From an uncultured Mycobacteriaceae bacterium (GTDB lineage Bacteria; Actinomycetota; Actinomycetes; Mycobacteriales; Mycobacteriaceae), in assembly GCA_902826815.1 (NCBI GenBank), contig CADEGF010000010.1, positions 62,001-126,000 on the forward strand: a stretch of DNA of 64,000 nucleotides. The letters run 5' to 3'. The notes under the pieces were generated by a model that saw only the letters and a program-made list of their open reading frames with translations, did no database searches and was not told the DNA's origin. Made by a program: the position numbers and the translations under genes. Each line of letters opens with the position of its first letter. Position 1 is the first letter of the stretch. Shown piece by piece: positions 15,919-27,008 of the stretch.

Positions 15919-17055
15919 TCACACGGCAAGCATGTCACGCAGCCAGTCATGGAAGGCGCCGATGTGGTGCTCGCTTGGCACCAGCACACCGCCGTTGCGG
16001 TACACGCGCGAATCCATTGCGGGCTGGCACCTTTCGGCCGCCTCGAAGTCCTGGGTGTTGACCCGGTGGAACAGTTCGACCGACCGGCTCACGTCGCGGC
16101 CGGATTCGACCACCTCCGGCAAGTACAGCCAGTCACACTCGACGATGGTGTGATCGGCCGCCATCGGGAACATCCGGTGCACGATGACGTGGTCGGGCAC
16201 CAGGTTGACGAACACCTGCGGGCGGACGGTGATCGCGTAGTAGCGGCGGTCCTGGTCCTCGGTGACGCCGGGAATGTGGTCCAGCCCCTCGGATCCGTCA
16301 ACGGTGAAACCCTTGATGTCCTCGCCGAATTCGGCGCCGTGGCCGACATAGAACTGCGCGGCGTAGCCGTCGGCGAATTCCGGAAGCACCTCGGTCAACT
16401 CAGGGTGAATCGTGGCGCAGTGATAGCACTCCATGAAGTTCTCGATGATGAGCTTCCAGTTGGCCTTGACGTCGTAGACGATCCGGCGGCCCACGCTCAG
16501 GTCGGCGATCGCGTAGTGGTCGATCAAGTCGAGGTCACCTAGCCGGTCGACGATCTCCTTCATGACCGTGTCCTCGAACGACGGCGGCTCATCGGCCAGG
16601 CACACCCACACATAGCCAAGCCATTCCTTGACCGCGATTTTTCGCAGCCCGTATTCGACGCGGTCGATGTCGGGCATCTTGGTGAGATTCGGGGCGGCGA
16701 TGAGCTTGCCGTCGAGATCGTAAGTCCATGCGTGATAAGGGCATTGGAAGGCCCGCCTGACCTCGCCGCTGTCCTCGGTGCACAGCTGGGCGCCGCGGTG
16801 GCGGCAGACGTTGAAGAAGGCGTTGATGTCGCCCTTGCGAGACCTGGTGACCAGCACGCTCTCCCTGCCGACCTGCACCGTTTTGAATGCACCGGCCTTG
16901 TCCAGATCCGAGGAGCGCACGACGCAGAACCACATCGTCTCGAAGACCTTCTCCTGCTCAAGCAAGAAGACCTCGGGGTGGGTGTAGTAGTGGCCTGCAA
17001 GTGTGGAGATCAGGCTCTCGGGAAGACTGGGAGCCTCTTCGAATGTGGTCATCAC
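15919..17055 (-). CDS. Rieske oxygenase alpha subunit, probable glycine betaine demethylase (GbcA-like)
   Basis: A 378-residue ring-hydroxylating-type oxygenase. The Rieske [2Fe-2S] ligands are Cys84-x-His86 and Cys105-x2-His108. The mononuclear iron site is His212 and His217 in ENFMECYHCATIHPEL, with a downstream Asp. The family includes GbcA (glycine betaine to dimethylglycine plus formaldehyde), stachydrine demethylase and carnitine oxygenase. The betaine importer, dimethylglycine oxidase and sarcosine oxidase nearby favour glycine betaine. The start at 17055 follows AGGAG; the next codon is also ATG. Electrons probably come from the reductase and ferredoxin encoded just upstream on the same strand. 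Confidence 0.85.
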   Translation of the reverse strand: MMTTFEEAPSLPESLISTLAGHYYTHPEVFLLEQEKVFETMWFCVVRSSDLDKAGAFKTVQVGRESVLVTRSRKGDINAFFNVCRHRGAQLCTEDSGEVRRAFQCPYHAWTYDLDGKLIAAPNLTKMPDIDRVEYGLRKIAVKEWLGYVWVCLADEPPSFEDTVMKEIVDRLGDLDLIDHYAIADLSVGRRIVYDVKANWKLIIENFMECYHCATIHPELTEVLPEFADGYAAQFYVGHGAEFGEDIKGFTVDGSEGLDHIPGVTEDQDRRYYAITVRPQVFVNLVPDHVIVHRMFPMAADHTIVECDWLYLPEVVESGRDVSRSVELFHRVNTQDFEAAERCQPAMDSRVYRNGGVLVPSEHHIGAFHDWLRDMLAV

Positions 17056-17102
17056 ACTCCTGTCAACGTCGCATGGTCGTTATGGGCTTGAGGGGCTGGC
17101 GA

Positions 17103-18305
17103 TCAGACGGTGACGGGCGCCGTGGCGATCTGACGGCGCCAGCGGGTGAACAGACGCGGCTGGTCGACGCCGAGGACCGCTACCAGCCTGCCGTCGCGCC
17201 GGTAGGTCGCGAGGAAGCAGCGGTCGTCGCAGCTGCCTTCCTCGATCGTGATCTCGTCGTCGGGATGCGCAATGCCTGCGAACTGGATGCGCGAGCCGTA
17301 CTGGTCGGACCAGAAGTACGGCGCCTTTACCGCGGCACCCCGGTCGATGCCGCCTGCGAGCAAGGTGGCGACGGCGATCGCAGGCCGTTCGAGCGCGCCC
17401 GTCCAGTGCTCCACTCGGTGCGTGGCCCCTGTCGACATGTCATGCCATGCGGCGCAGTCTCCGACGGCGACGACATGCCCGACGTTCGTCTGGCCGTTGG
17501 CTCCGCAGATCACGCCGTTGCCGATCTCGAGCCCACTGCTGCGCAGCCATTCGATGTTCGGGACGCCTCCGATACCCACGACCACGACGTCGGCAGGCAG
17601 ATGACGTCCGTCGGCGAGGTCGACCCCGGTGACCCGGTCGACGCAGTCGGTGCTTCGGAGCGCGCGATTCTCACCGGTCAGTCCGGTCACGCCGACGCCA
17701 CAGATCAGCTTCGTTCCGTTCGTCGCATGCGCCCCGGCGACCACCGCGCCCAGCCGCGAGCCGAGCTGAACCTGCAACGGTGTCGGCGCCGCCTCGACGA
17801 CGGTGACGCCCATGCCAAGCCTGCGGGCGGTCGAGGCGACCTCGGCTCCGATGAATCCCGCGCCGATGACCACCAGCGCAGCACCGGGGCGCATATCGGC
17901 GCGCAGCGCGATGGCGTCATCGACGGTGCGGATGACGTGAACGCCCGCCATGGATTCGCAGCCGGGCCAGCGGCGGGCCCGCGAGCCGGTGGCTATCACG
18001 AAGCCATCGGCGTGCACCCGGGTTCCGTCGGCGAGTTCGACTGCGCCTGAAGCGGTATCGAGCTTGGTTGCGGCCGCCCCGAGCAGCCATTGCGCCTGCA
18101 GATCGTCGTCGTCGTCGGCCTCGAGCGCCAGATCGGCCTCGGTCATGTCTCCTGCGAGGAATTCCTTCGACAGCGGCGGACGGTCGTAGGGCCGCCGGGT
18201 CTCGTCGCCGACGACGGTCACGCGGCCGTCGAAGCCCTGCGACCGAAGCGCGCGGGCCGCGGACAGCCCCGCGAGCGACGCACCGATGATCGCAACGTGC
18301 TTCAT
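17103..18305 (-). CDS. FAD-dependent ferredoxin reductase of the Rieske system
   Basis: A 400-residue NAD(P)H:ferredoxin reductase of the oxygenase-coupled family (BphA4/ThcD type). The FAD fingerprint is AIIGASLAGLSAARAL, followed by the family block YDRPPLSKEFL. A second Rossmann motif (VVIGAGFIGAEVAS) binds NAD(P)H, and the second FAD site is VVAVGDCAAW. It overlaps the upstream ferredoxin gene by 4 bp and precedes the oxygenase gene by 47 bp, so the three form one operon. It would pass electrons from NAD(P)H to the ferredoxin. Confidence 0.88.
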   Translation of the reverse strand: MKHVAIIGASLAGLSAARALRSQGFDGRVTVVGDETRRPYDRPPLSKEFLAGDMTEADLALEADDDDDLQAQWLLGAAATKLDTASGAVELADGTRVHADGFVIATGSRARRWPGCESMAGVHVIRTVDDAIALRADMRPGAALVVIGAGFIGAEVASTARRLGMGVTVVEAAPTPLQVQLGSRLGAVVAGAHATNGTKLICGVGVTGLTGENRALRSTDCVDRVTGVDLADGRHLPADVVVVGIGGVPNIEWLRSSGLEIGNGVICGANGQTNVGHVVAVGDCAAWHDMSTGATHRVEHWTGALERPAIAVATLLAGGIDRGAAVKAPYFWSDQYGSRIQFAGIAHPDDEITIEEGSCDDRCFLATYRRDGRLVAVLGVDQPRLFTRWRRQIATAPVTV

Positions 18306-18661
18306 GGCCGCCCCTGCGCGAGGCGCGCGCGGATGTCCGGCGGAAGGTTGGGCGTCTCGTCACTCAGCGCGACGCGGATCATGCCGTCTTCGACGACGAC
18401 CGCATGCGTGCGCACCGGGCGCTTGGCGGGAGGGGCGTCGACGGCGCCGGTGCGCAGATCGAACCGGGAGGCGTGCAGCGGGCACTCCACCTCGCATCCC
18501 TCGACCCAGCCGTCGGCCAACGACGCGTCCTGATGAGAGCACGTGTCGTCGATGGCGAACACCTCGCCGTCCTCGGTGTGGAAGACGGCGATCGGCGGGT
18601 CGGCCTCGACGCGAAGAGCCTCACCCGGCGGCAACTGAGACAGAGGACAGACTTCGAGCAT
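18302..18661 (-). CDS. Rieske-type [2Fe-2S] ferredoxin
   Basis: A 119-residue Rieske ferredoxin with Cys-Ser-His near residue 41 and Cys-Pro-Leu-His about 19 residues later. The ATG at 18661 is chosen over an upstream start because AGGAGG lies 7 bp before it and the protein then begins in the usual way (MLEVCPLSQLP). It would carry electrons from the reductase at 17103-18305 to the oxygenase at 15919-17055. It is the first gene of that operon. Confidence 0.88.
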   Translation of the reverse strand: MLEVCPLSQLPPGEALRVEADPPIAVFHTEDGEVFAIDDTCSHQDASLADGWVEGCEVECPLHASRFDLRTGAVDAPPAKRPVRTHAVVVEDGMIRVALSDETPNLPPDIRARLAQGRP

Positions 18662-18708
18662 TTCTTGCCTCCTAGTTTCGCGAAGATGAAGCGTATAGAG
18701 AAACATGG

Positions 18709-18722
18709 TTCGTAATACGCAA
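18709..18722. promoter_or_regulatory. Candidate IclR operator upstream of the Rieske operon
   Basis: TTCGTAATACGCAA, 48 bp upstream of the ferredoxin start. Its core CGTAATACGCA differs at one base from CGCAATACGCA at 21593-21603, which lies in the promoter region shared by the IclR gene and the dimethylglycine oxidase gene. Confidence 0.45.
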
Positions 18723-18820
18723 CAGTGTGTGGGTTCTCACAAACCTTTGTCAAGCGGAAACGCGACACTTTTTCCTGGGAATTTCATACCGCCTACCGGA
18801 CCGCTCGGCATGGCAAACGG

Positions 18821-18860
18821 CACTGGTCGCCGCACCTTTTTCAGCGTGCGGCGACCAGTG
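18821..18860 (-). terminator. Strong terminator hairpin after the BCCT transporter gene
   Basis: A perfect 15-bp stem (CACTGGTCGCCGCAC / GTGCGGCGACCAGTG) with a 10-nt loop starts 15 bp after the BCCT stop. It separates the transporter transcript from the Rieske operon, which is on the same strand. Confidence 0.75.
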
Positions 18861-18874
18861 GGTTGTGCCGCCTT

Positions 18875-20548
18875 CTATTGCGGCGCCGGCTCCTTGACTG
18901 CCGACTCCTCGGCGACCGCCGTTTTGCGGAGGTCAGTGATCATCGGATCGCGGGTGACATCCAGGAACAGCGATACGCACATGCCGATCATCACGATCAC
19001 GAACGGCGCGGCCACGATGATCGTCATCGTCTGCAGACCGTTGAGGGCGTCGTTCCCGCCGGCCCACAGCATCAGCACCGCCACCGCTCCGGTGCTCAAG
19101 CCCCAGAAGGCGACCGCCCACCGCGACGGGTAGACAGAGCCACTTTGGGACAACGTGCCCATCACCATCGATGCGGCGTCGGCGCCGGACACGAAGAAGA
19201 TCGCGACGAGGGCCATCACCAACAGCGACGACAGACCCGCCAGCGGCATATTGCCGAGCATCCCGAACAACGTCGATTCGGGTTCACCGCTGCCGAAGAT
19301 GTCGATGCCGTCGCGCTGCTGGCCGATGCCTGCACCGCCGAAGATGACGAACCACAGCAGGCTCACGGTCGTGGGAATGAGGATCACGCCGACGACGAAC
19401 TGCCGGATGCTGCGGCCACGGCTGATGCGGGCCAGGAACATGCCGACGAAGGGCGTCCACGAGATCCACCACGCCCAGTAGAAGATCGTCCACGACGACA
19501 GCCACTTCTCGGTGTCCCCGCCCGCCTCGGCGGATCGTGCAGACATCGATGCGAGGTTGGCCGCGTAGTCGCCGAGCGCCGTCGGCATCAGGTTGAGGAT
19601 CAGCACCGTGGGCCCGACGACGAACACGAAGATCGCCAACACGAGCGCGAGCACCATGTTGATGTTGGACAGCCACTGGATGCCACGTGATACACCTGAC
19701 ACCGCGGAGGCGACGAAGGCGAGCGTGAGCAGCGCGACGATCGTGACGAGCAACAACGTGCCCGCCTTGCCGACCCAGCCGAGAACCTCGATGCCCGAGC
19801 CGATCTGCAGCGCGCCGAGGCCCAGCGATGCCGCGGTGCCGAACATCGTCGCGAAGATCGCGAGGATGTCGATCGTCTTGCCGATCGGGCCGTCGATGCG
19901 CTTCTGGCCGAGCAGCGGGATGAACGAGGCACTGATCAGCTGCCGACGTCCCATCCGGTAGCTGCCGTAAGCGATCGACAGGCCGACGACGGCGTACATC
20001 GACCACGGATGGAAGCCCCAGTGGAAGAGGGCCGTCGCGAGTGCGGTGCCCGCCTTCGAGTCGGCGAGCCCCGGTGGCGGGTTGACGAAATGTGTCAGCG
20101 GTTCGGTGACACCCCAGAAGATGAGGCCGATGCCCATGCCGGCGCTGAACATCATCGCGACCCAGCTCACGGTGTTGAACTCGGGTTTTTCACCGTCCTG
20201 CCCGAGCGGGATCCTGCCGTAGCGACTCAGCGCGAGCCATGCTGCGAACAGCACGAAACAGGTGGCCGAGACGATGAACAGCCACCCCATGTTGCTCACC
20301 ACCCAGTTCAGGATCGACGACATCGTCGAACCGAACGGGGTCGGCCAGATCAGGCCCCAAATGAGGATGGCGAGGACAAACACCGCGGTGACGCCGAAGA
20401 CCACCTTGTCGGTGATCGGCGGCCGCTGACACAGCGGTACCTCGGTGTCATGGCCCGGCGGAACCGGTGCGCCAGGACCGGGAAAAGTGTGGTGAAGCTT
20501 GGCTTTGAGATCGTCGATATCCAGCGGGTGGTCTTGTTGTGCAGTCAC
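18875..20548 (-). CDS. BCCT-family glycine betaine/choline transporter
   Basis: A 557-residue secondary transporter with twelve predicted membrane helices. The BCCT signature is clear in WAWWISWTPFVGMFLARISRGRS, including the tryptophan-rich substrate box. The GTG at 20548 is chosen because AGGAG lies 7 bp upstream and the upstream extension looks non-native. A 60-residue acidic/proline-rich cytoplasmic N-terminus precedes the first helix. BCCT carriers import betaine, choline or carnitine with Na+ or H+. Here the neighbours make betaine most likely, as a carbon and nitrogen source. Two CTGATATATCAG-like sites stand in front of the gene. Confidence 0.92.
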   Translation of the reverse strand: MTAQQDHPLDIDDLKAKLHHTFPGPGAPVPPGHDTEVPLCQRPPITDKVVFGVTAVFVLAILIWGLIWPTPFGSTMSSILNWVVSNMGWLFIVSATCFVLFAAWLALSRYGRIPLGQDGEKPEFNTVSWVAMMFSAGMGIGLIFWGVTEPLTHFVNPPPGLADSKAGTALATALFHWGFHPWSMYAVVGLSIAYGSYRMGRRQLISASFIPLLGQKRIDGPIGKTIDILAIFATMFGTAASLGLGALQIGSGIEVLGWVGKAGTLLLVTIVALLTLAFVASAVSGVSRGIQWLSNINMVLALVLAIFVFVVGPTVLILNLMPTALGDYAANLASMSARSAEAGGDTEKWLSSWTIFYWAWWISWTPFVGMFLARISRGRSIRQFVVGVILIPTTVSLLWFVIFGGAGIGQQRDGIDIFGSGEPESTLFGMLGNMPLAGLSSLLVMALVAIFFVSGADAASMVMGTLSQSGSVYPSRWAVAFWGLSTGAVAVLMLWAGGNDALNGLQTMTIIVAAPFVIVMIGMCVSLFLDVTRDPMITDLRKTAVAEESAVKEPAPQ

Positions 20549-20598
20549 ATACGACTCCTGAGGCTGATACAGGTTGATGTGACGACGGCCACACCACG

Positions 20599-20610
20599 CT
20601 GATATATTAG
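20599..20610. promoter_or_regulatory. GntR operator candidate (CTGATATATTAG) before the BCCT gene
   Basis: It matches 11 of 12 bases of the palindrome CTGATATATCAG and lies 51 bp upstream of the start. A weaker relative, TGGTGTATCACTG on the minus strand, overlaps 20619-20632. Confidence 0.6.
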
Positions 20611-20729
20611 GGTGCAACACAGTGATACACCAGCGTTCGACTGAAGTTTTTTCAGCGGGTCCGCGGATTCGGCGCGCTAACCCACCGTCAGCGTCGTAAA
20701 GCGCGCCCGATTCGCAGTTGTGCTCGGGT

Positions 20730-21512
20730 CTAGCCCTGGTAACCCACGCGCTCGGAGACGGAAGCGGCGGCAGCCACCACTGCGGGCGCGAGATCGCGGG
20801 CGCGCTCTTCGGTCAGCCGGTAGACGGGACCGGAGACACTGAGCGCGGCGAAGACGATGCCCGTGTGATCGCGGATCGGTGCCGCGACCGCGGTCAGCCC
20901 GTGCTCCAACTCCTCGGTCGAGACGACATAGCCGTCGCGCGCGATCGAGATGAGCTGACGGTCGAGTTCGTCGAGCGAGGTGATGGTGTGCTCGGTGTAG
21001 CGGGCAAGGCCCGCCTCTTTCAACAGTGTCCGTCGCGCGTCAGTCGACATGAACGCCAACAGGATCTTGCCGCTCGAGGTCGCATGAAGAGGTGTCAGTT
21101 CACCGACCCAGTTGTGGCTGCCGACCGATGTCGGCCCCCGAGCCTGGTCGACGTTGACGACATAGTGCGACCGCAGCACCGCGATGTTGACCGTCTCGCC
21201 CACCTCGACGGCCAGCCGCTCACAGATCTCGCGGCCCTGCTGGGTGATGTCGAGCTGTCCGGACACCGCGTTGGCCAGCCGAAGGATGCCGAACCCGAGC
21301 CGGTATTTTCCCCGCTCGTGCGCCTGCTCGACCAGTTCGTGCTCCTCGAGCGCGGTGAGCAGGCGCGACACCGTGGATTTGTGCACGCCGATGTCGGAGG
21401 CGAGGTCCGTCACCCCGGCTTCACCGAGGCGAGCAAGGATCTCCAGGACGGAAACCGCGCGGTCAACCGACTGCACACCCCCGCCGCCGCCGTCGGAGCT
21501 CCCGTTGCTCAC
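20730..21512 (-). CDS. IclR-family transcriptional regulator of the betaine cluster
   Basis: A 260-residue IclR protein. The winged helix-turn-helix is at about residues 14-75 (VTDLASDIGVHKSTVSRLLTALEEHELVEQ). The effector domain is at about 85-255 with the usual HATSSGKILLAF and GLTAVAAPIRD blocks. It is transcribed divergently from dimethylglycine oxidase and faces the BCCT gene, so it is placed to control betaine genes. The shared 179-bp intergenic region contains a TTGCGCAATACGCA element that recurs before the Rieske operon. Confidence 0.9.
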   Translation of the reverse strand: MSNGSSDGGGGGVQSVDRAVSVLEILARLGEAGVTDLASDIGVHKSTVSRLLTALEEHELVEQAHERGKYRLGFGILRLANAVSGQLDITQQGREICERLAVEVGETVNIAVLRSHYVVNVDQARGPTSVGSHNWVGELTPLHATSSGKILLAFMSTDARRTLLKEAGLARYTEHTITSLDELDRQLISIARDGYVVSTEELEHGLTAVAAPIRDHTGIVFAALSVSGPVYRLTEERARDLAPAVVAAAASVSERVGYQG

Positions 21513-21589
21513 AGGCGCGACCCTACCGAGGTAGCTCGGCTTCTCTGTGACCCACCCTTGCGCTGGCGAGTTGCTGAACGAGGAACAGG

Positions 21590-21603
21590 TTGCGCAATAC
21601 GCA
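21590..21603. promoter_or_regulatory. Candidate IclR operator (TTGCGCAATACGCA)
   Basis: It lies 78 bp from the IclR start and 10 bp upstream of the predicted -35 box of the dimethylglycine oxidase gene. It shares CGyAATACGCA with 18711-18721. Its position upstream of -35 would suit activation. Confidence 0.45.
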
Positions 21604-21612
21604 CTTTGCGGG

Positions 21613-24151
<2,539 letters not shown>

Positions 24152-24161
24152 CCGCGGTTCC

Positions 24162-24839
24162 TCAGACGATCGCGCGGACCGCTTTCTCGAACCCCGTGAC
24201 ATGTTCCAGCGCGATCGCCGCTGCGGCGTCACCGTCGCCGTTGGCGATGGTCCGCAGCAGCTCGGTGTGCTCACCGACATGCTGCGCAACCGTGGGAAGC
24301 CGGTCGAGGAACAGGCAGAAGATCCGCGTCGCGAGGTTGTCGTACCGAATCAGGACGTCCTCGAGATGGGGATTGCCGGTGGCGCGGTAGATGGCGCGGT
24401 GCACCCGCAGGTCCCACCGCATCAGCTCATGGCGCTCGATGGTCTCGATTTCCAGCGCGTCGGTCCGATCGGCGAGCTCGAGCAGATGTGCGCGGACAGC
24501 CGGGGATGCGTTGTCGGCGGCCGCCCGGGCCGCCACTGGCTCGAGGTTCACCCGGATCTGGGAGATATGCCGCAGATCGGCCACATCGACCCCGGTGGCA
24601 AAGGTTCCCCGACGCGGGAAGGAGACCACAAGCCGGTCGGCCTCCAACCTCTTGAGGGCCTCGCGCACCGGCGTGCGGCCGAGCTTGAGGCCCGCGGCCA
24701 ATTCGCTTTCCACGATCGCCTCGCCTGCCCGGATGTCCAGCATGATCAGCTTGTCCTGGATGACGAGATACGCCTGGTCCGCGAACGACATCGCCGCGAG
24801 ATCCACTTCGCCGAGCGACTCCACACCGACCACCGTCAC
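24162..24839 (-). CDS. GntR-family regulator, FCD subfamily (first)
   Basis: A 225-residue regulator. The winged HTH is at about 20-85 with the family core LGRTPVREALKRLEADRLV. An FCD ligand-binding domain at about 95-220 contains the histidines expected for metal (LRVHRAIYRATGNPH). The start is GTG at 24839. It resembles the neighbouring GntR at 24895-25566 over its full length, so the two probably arose by duplication. It converges on dimethylglycine oxidase. The palindrome at 24867-24878 is 28 bp before its start, consistent with autoregulation. Confidence 0.88.
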   Translation of the reverse strand: MTVVGVESLGEVDLAAMSFADQAYLVIQDKLIMLDIRAGEAIVESELAAGLKLGRTPVREALKRLEADRLVVSFPRRGTFATGVDVADLRHISQIRVNLEPVAARAAADNASPAVRAHLLELADRTDALEIETIERHELMRWDLRVHRAIYRATGNPHLEDVLIRYDNLATRIFCLFLDRLPTVAQHVGEHTELLRTIANGDGDAAAAIALEHVTGFEKAVRAIV

Positions 24840-24866
24840 GGCATGCTTCCTTCCCCTGGTGCGACG

Positions 24867-24878
24867 ATGATATATCAG
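24867..24878. promoter_or_regulatory. GntR operator candidate (ATGATATATCAG)
   Basis: It matches 11 of 12 bases of CTGATATATCAG. It lies between the two tandem GntR genes, just upstream of the first. Confidence 0.6.
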
Positions 24879-24894
24879 TGTGCTCCCGGTGGAA

Positions 24895-25566
24895 CTACAG
24901 CAACGCCCGGATCGCCCGCTCGAATCCGATGACGTGCGACAGCGTCAGCGCGGCCGCCGACTCTTCGTCGCCAGCGACGATCGCCTCCAACAGTTCGATG
25001 TGCTCGCGGACATGGCTCGCAACGTCGGGCAGCCGGTCGAGGAACAAACACCAGATCCGGGTCGCGTGCGCGTCAAGGCCGACGAGGATCGATTCCAGGT
25101 GCGGATTCCCCGACGCGCGGTAGATCTCGCGATGGACACCCACGTCGTGTCGCAACACGTCGCGCGGTTCATCGGTGTCATCGATTCCGGCGATCCCTTC
25201 GGCCAGCTTGGTCAATCGCGCCCTGGCTTCGGCCGTGGCCGTTCGGGCGGCACGGGCGGCGGCGACCGGTTCCAACTGCTTACGGATCTCGGAGATGTCG
25301 GCGAGATCAGTCATGTCCACTGCGGTCGCGAAGGTGCCGCGACGCGGGTAGGCGATCACCAGTCGATCGCGTTCGAGGCGCTTGAGTGCCTCACGCACAG
25401 GTGTGCGGCCAAGGCCCAGTTCGGCAGCGAGATGATCGTCGTTGATCGGCTCGCCGGGCCGGATGTCGAGCATCACCAGGCGTTCGCGCACCGTTTCGTA
25501 GGCGCGGTCCGCGTTGGTCTCGGCACCTGCGTCGGCGTCGGCGAAGGTCAACTCCGACAGGGTCAT
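24895..25566 (-). CDS. GntR-family regulator, FCD subfamily (second)
   Basis: A 223-residue paralogue of the GntR at 24162-24839. Its HTH core is GLGRTPVREALKRLERDRLV, and its FCD domain has HREIYRASGNPHLESIL. The ATG at 25566 is preferred over a GTG directly before it because an AAGGGG ribosome site is then 5 bp away. It is divergent from the glyA-soxBDAG operon, with a palindrome between them at 25635-25646, so it is the closest candidate to control sarcosine oxidation. Confidence 0.88.
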   Translation of the reverse strand: MTLSELTFADADAGAETNADRAYETVRERLVMLDIRPGEPINDDHLAAELGLGRTPVREALKRLERDRLVIAYPRRGTFATAVDMTDLADISEIRKQLEPVAAARAARTATAEARARLTKLAEGIAGIDDTDEPRDVLRHDVGVHREIYRASGNPHLESILVGLDAHATRIWCLFLDRLPDVASHVREHIELLEAIVAGDEESAAALTLSHVIGFERAIRALL

Positions 25567-25634
25567 CACCGCCCCTTTCTCATCCTGACCGGCCTATTGA
25601 CGTGGTCGCGATCTGATCCTAGTCTATCCCACAG

Positions 25635-25646
25635 TTGATATATTAG
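25635..25646. promoter_or_regulatory. GntR operator candidate (TTGATATATTAG) before glyA
   Basis: It matches 10 of 12 bases of CTGATATATCAG. It sits 34 bp upstream of glyA in the 113-bp divergent region shared with the second GntR gene, so it could act on both transcripts. Confidence 0.6.
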
Positions 25647-25679
25647 TGAAGTATCAGCTCGAAAGTCAGAAGGGCGACG

Positions 25680-27008
25680 ATGAGTCTCGACACCGCAGCA
25701 CTGGCCACCGCGGGGGCCGCCAACCCGATCTTGAGCGAGAGCCTCGCTGCGCTCGATCCCGATGTCTACCGCGCGATCGCCGATGAGTTGCTCCGTCAGC
25801 AGAGCACCCTCGAGATGATCGCCAGCGAGAACTTCGCGCCGCTGGCGGTGATGCAGGCGCAAGGTTCCGTGCTCACCAACAAGTACGCCGAGGGCTACCC
25901 CGGCAAGCGGTACTACGGCGGCTGCGAACACGTCGACGTCACCGAGCAACTCGCCATCGACCGGCTCAGGAGCCTGTTCGGCGCGGACTTCGCCAATGTG
26001 CAGCCACACTCGGGCGCACAGGCCAACGCGGCGGTGATGGCCGCGCTGTTGACGCCCGGCGACACGATCCTCGGTCTTGCCCTGCCGCACGGCGGCCACC
26101 TCACGCATGGGATGAAGCTGAACTTCTCCGGCAAGCTCTACGACGTCGCCGCCTACCACGTCACCGAGGACGACCACCGGGTCGACATGGCCGAGGTCGA
26201 GCGCCTTGCCCTCGAACGCAAGCCCAAGCTGATCCTGGCCGGCTGGTCGGCATATCCGCGGCAGCTGGACTTCGCCGAATTCCGCCGCATCGCAGACGAA
26301 GTCGGCGCGTATCTGATGGTCGACATGGCGCACTTCGCAGGCCTGGTCGCCGCTGGCCTGCATCCATCGCCGGTGCCCCACGCTCACGTGGTCACCTCCA
26401 CCACGCACAAGACCCTCGGCGGCCCGCGCGGCGGGATCATCCTGACCAACGACGAGGCACTGGCCAAGAAGATCAACTCGTCGGTGTTCCCAGGCCAGCA
26501 GGGCGGCCCGCTCGAGCACGTCATCGCCGCCAAGGCGGTGTCGTTCAAGCTCGCCGCCGAGCCCGAGTTCCGTGAGCGCCAGCAGCGCACCCTTGACGGC
26601 TCGAAGATCCTCGCCGAGCGTCTCCTGCAAGAGGATTCCCGCGAGGCGGGCATCAACGTGGTATCCGGTGGCACCGACGTCCACCTGGTACTGGTCGACC
26701 TCCGCGAATCCGAGCTCGACGGCAAGCAGGCCGAAGATCGCCTGCATCGGGTGGGAATCACGGTGAACCGCAACGCTGTTCCGTTCGACCCCCGGCCGCC
26801 GATGGTCAGCTCGGGTGTGCGGATCGGCACCGCGGCGTTGGCAACCCGCGGATTCGATCTCGACGCGTTCGGTGAGGTCGCCGACATCATCAGCCTCGCG
26901 CTGCGGCCCGGCGCCGACGACGCCGATCTCGACGCCCTGCGCGCTCGCGTCGACGTCCTGTCGCGGCGGTTCCCGCTCTACCCGAACCTGATGGAGGCCT
27001 CGCTGTGA
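25680..27008 (+). CDS. glyA: Serine hydroxymethyltransferase
   Basis: A 442-residue PLP enzyme that converts glycine and methylene-THF into serine. The PLP lysine is in the invariant [14 protein letters not shown]. Other hallmarks are [15 protein letters not shown] and [14 protein letters not shown]. It leads the soxBDAG operon (GTGA overlap with soxB). This makes sense because sarcosine oxidation supplies both substrates: glycine, and methylene-THF from the SoxA folate domain. It may be a pathway-specific second copy beside a housekeeping glyA elsewhere in the genome. Confidence 0.95.
   Translation: MSLDTAALATAGAANPILSESLAALDPDVYRAIADELLRQQSTLEMIASENFAPLAVMQAQGSVLTNKYAEGYPGKRYYGGCEHVDVTEQLAIDRLRSLFGADFANVQPHSGAQANAAVMAALLTPGDTILGLALPHGGHLTHGMKLNFSGKLYDVAAYHVTEDDHRVDMAEVERLALERKPKLILAGWSAYPRQLDFAEFRRIADEVGAYLMVDMAHFAGLVAAGLHPSPVPHAHVVTSTTHKTLGGPRGGIILTNDEALAKKINSSVFPGQQGGPLEHVIAAKAVSFKLAAEPEFRERQQRTLDGSKILAERLLQEDSREAGINVVSGGTDVHLVLVDLRESELDGKQAEDRLHRVGITVNRNAVPFDPRPPMVSSGVRIGTAALATRGFDLDAFGEVADIISLALRPGADDADLDALRARVDVLSRRFPLYPNLMEASL

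Noticed and set aside
18875-20620. A longer BCCT protein starting at 20620
   Set aside because: It would begin upstream of the GntR-like site. The GTG at 20548 has a good ribosome site and the usual N-terminus.
25567-25679. A glycine riboswitch before glyA
   Set aside because: The 113-bp region is too short and lacks the conserved paired aptamer cores; it holds a protein-type palindrome instead.
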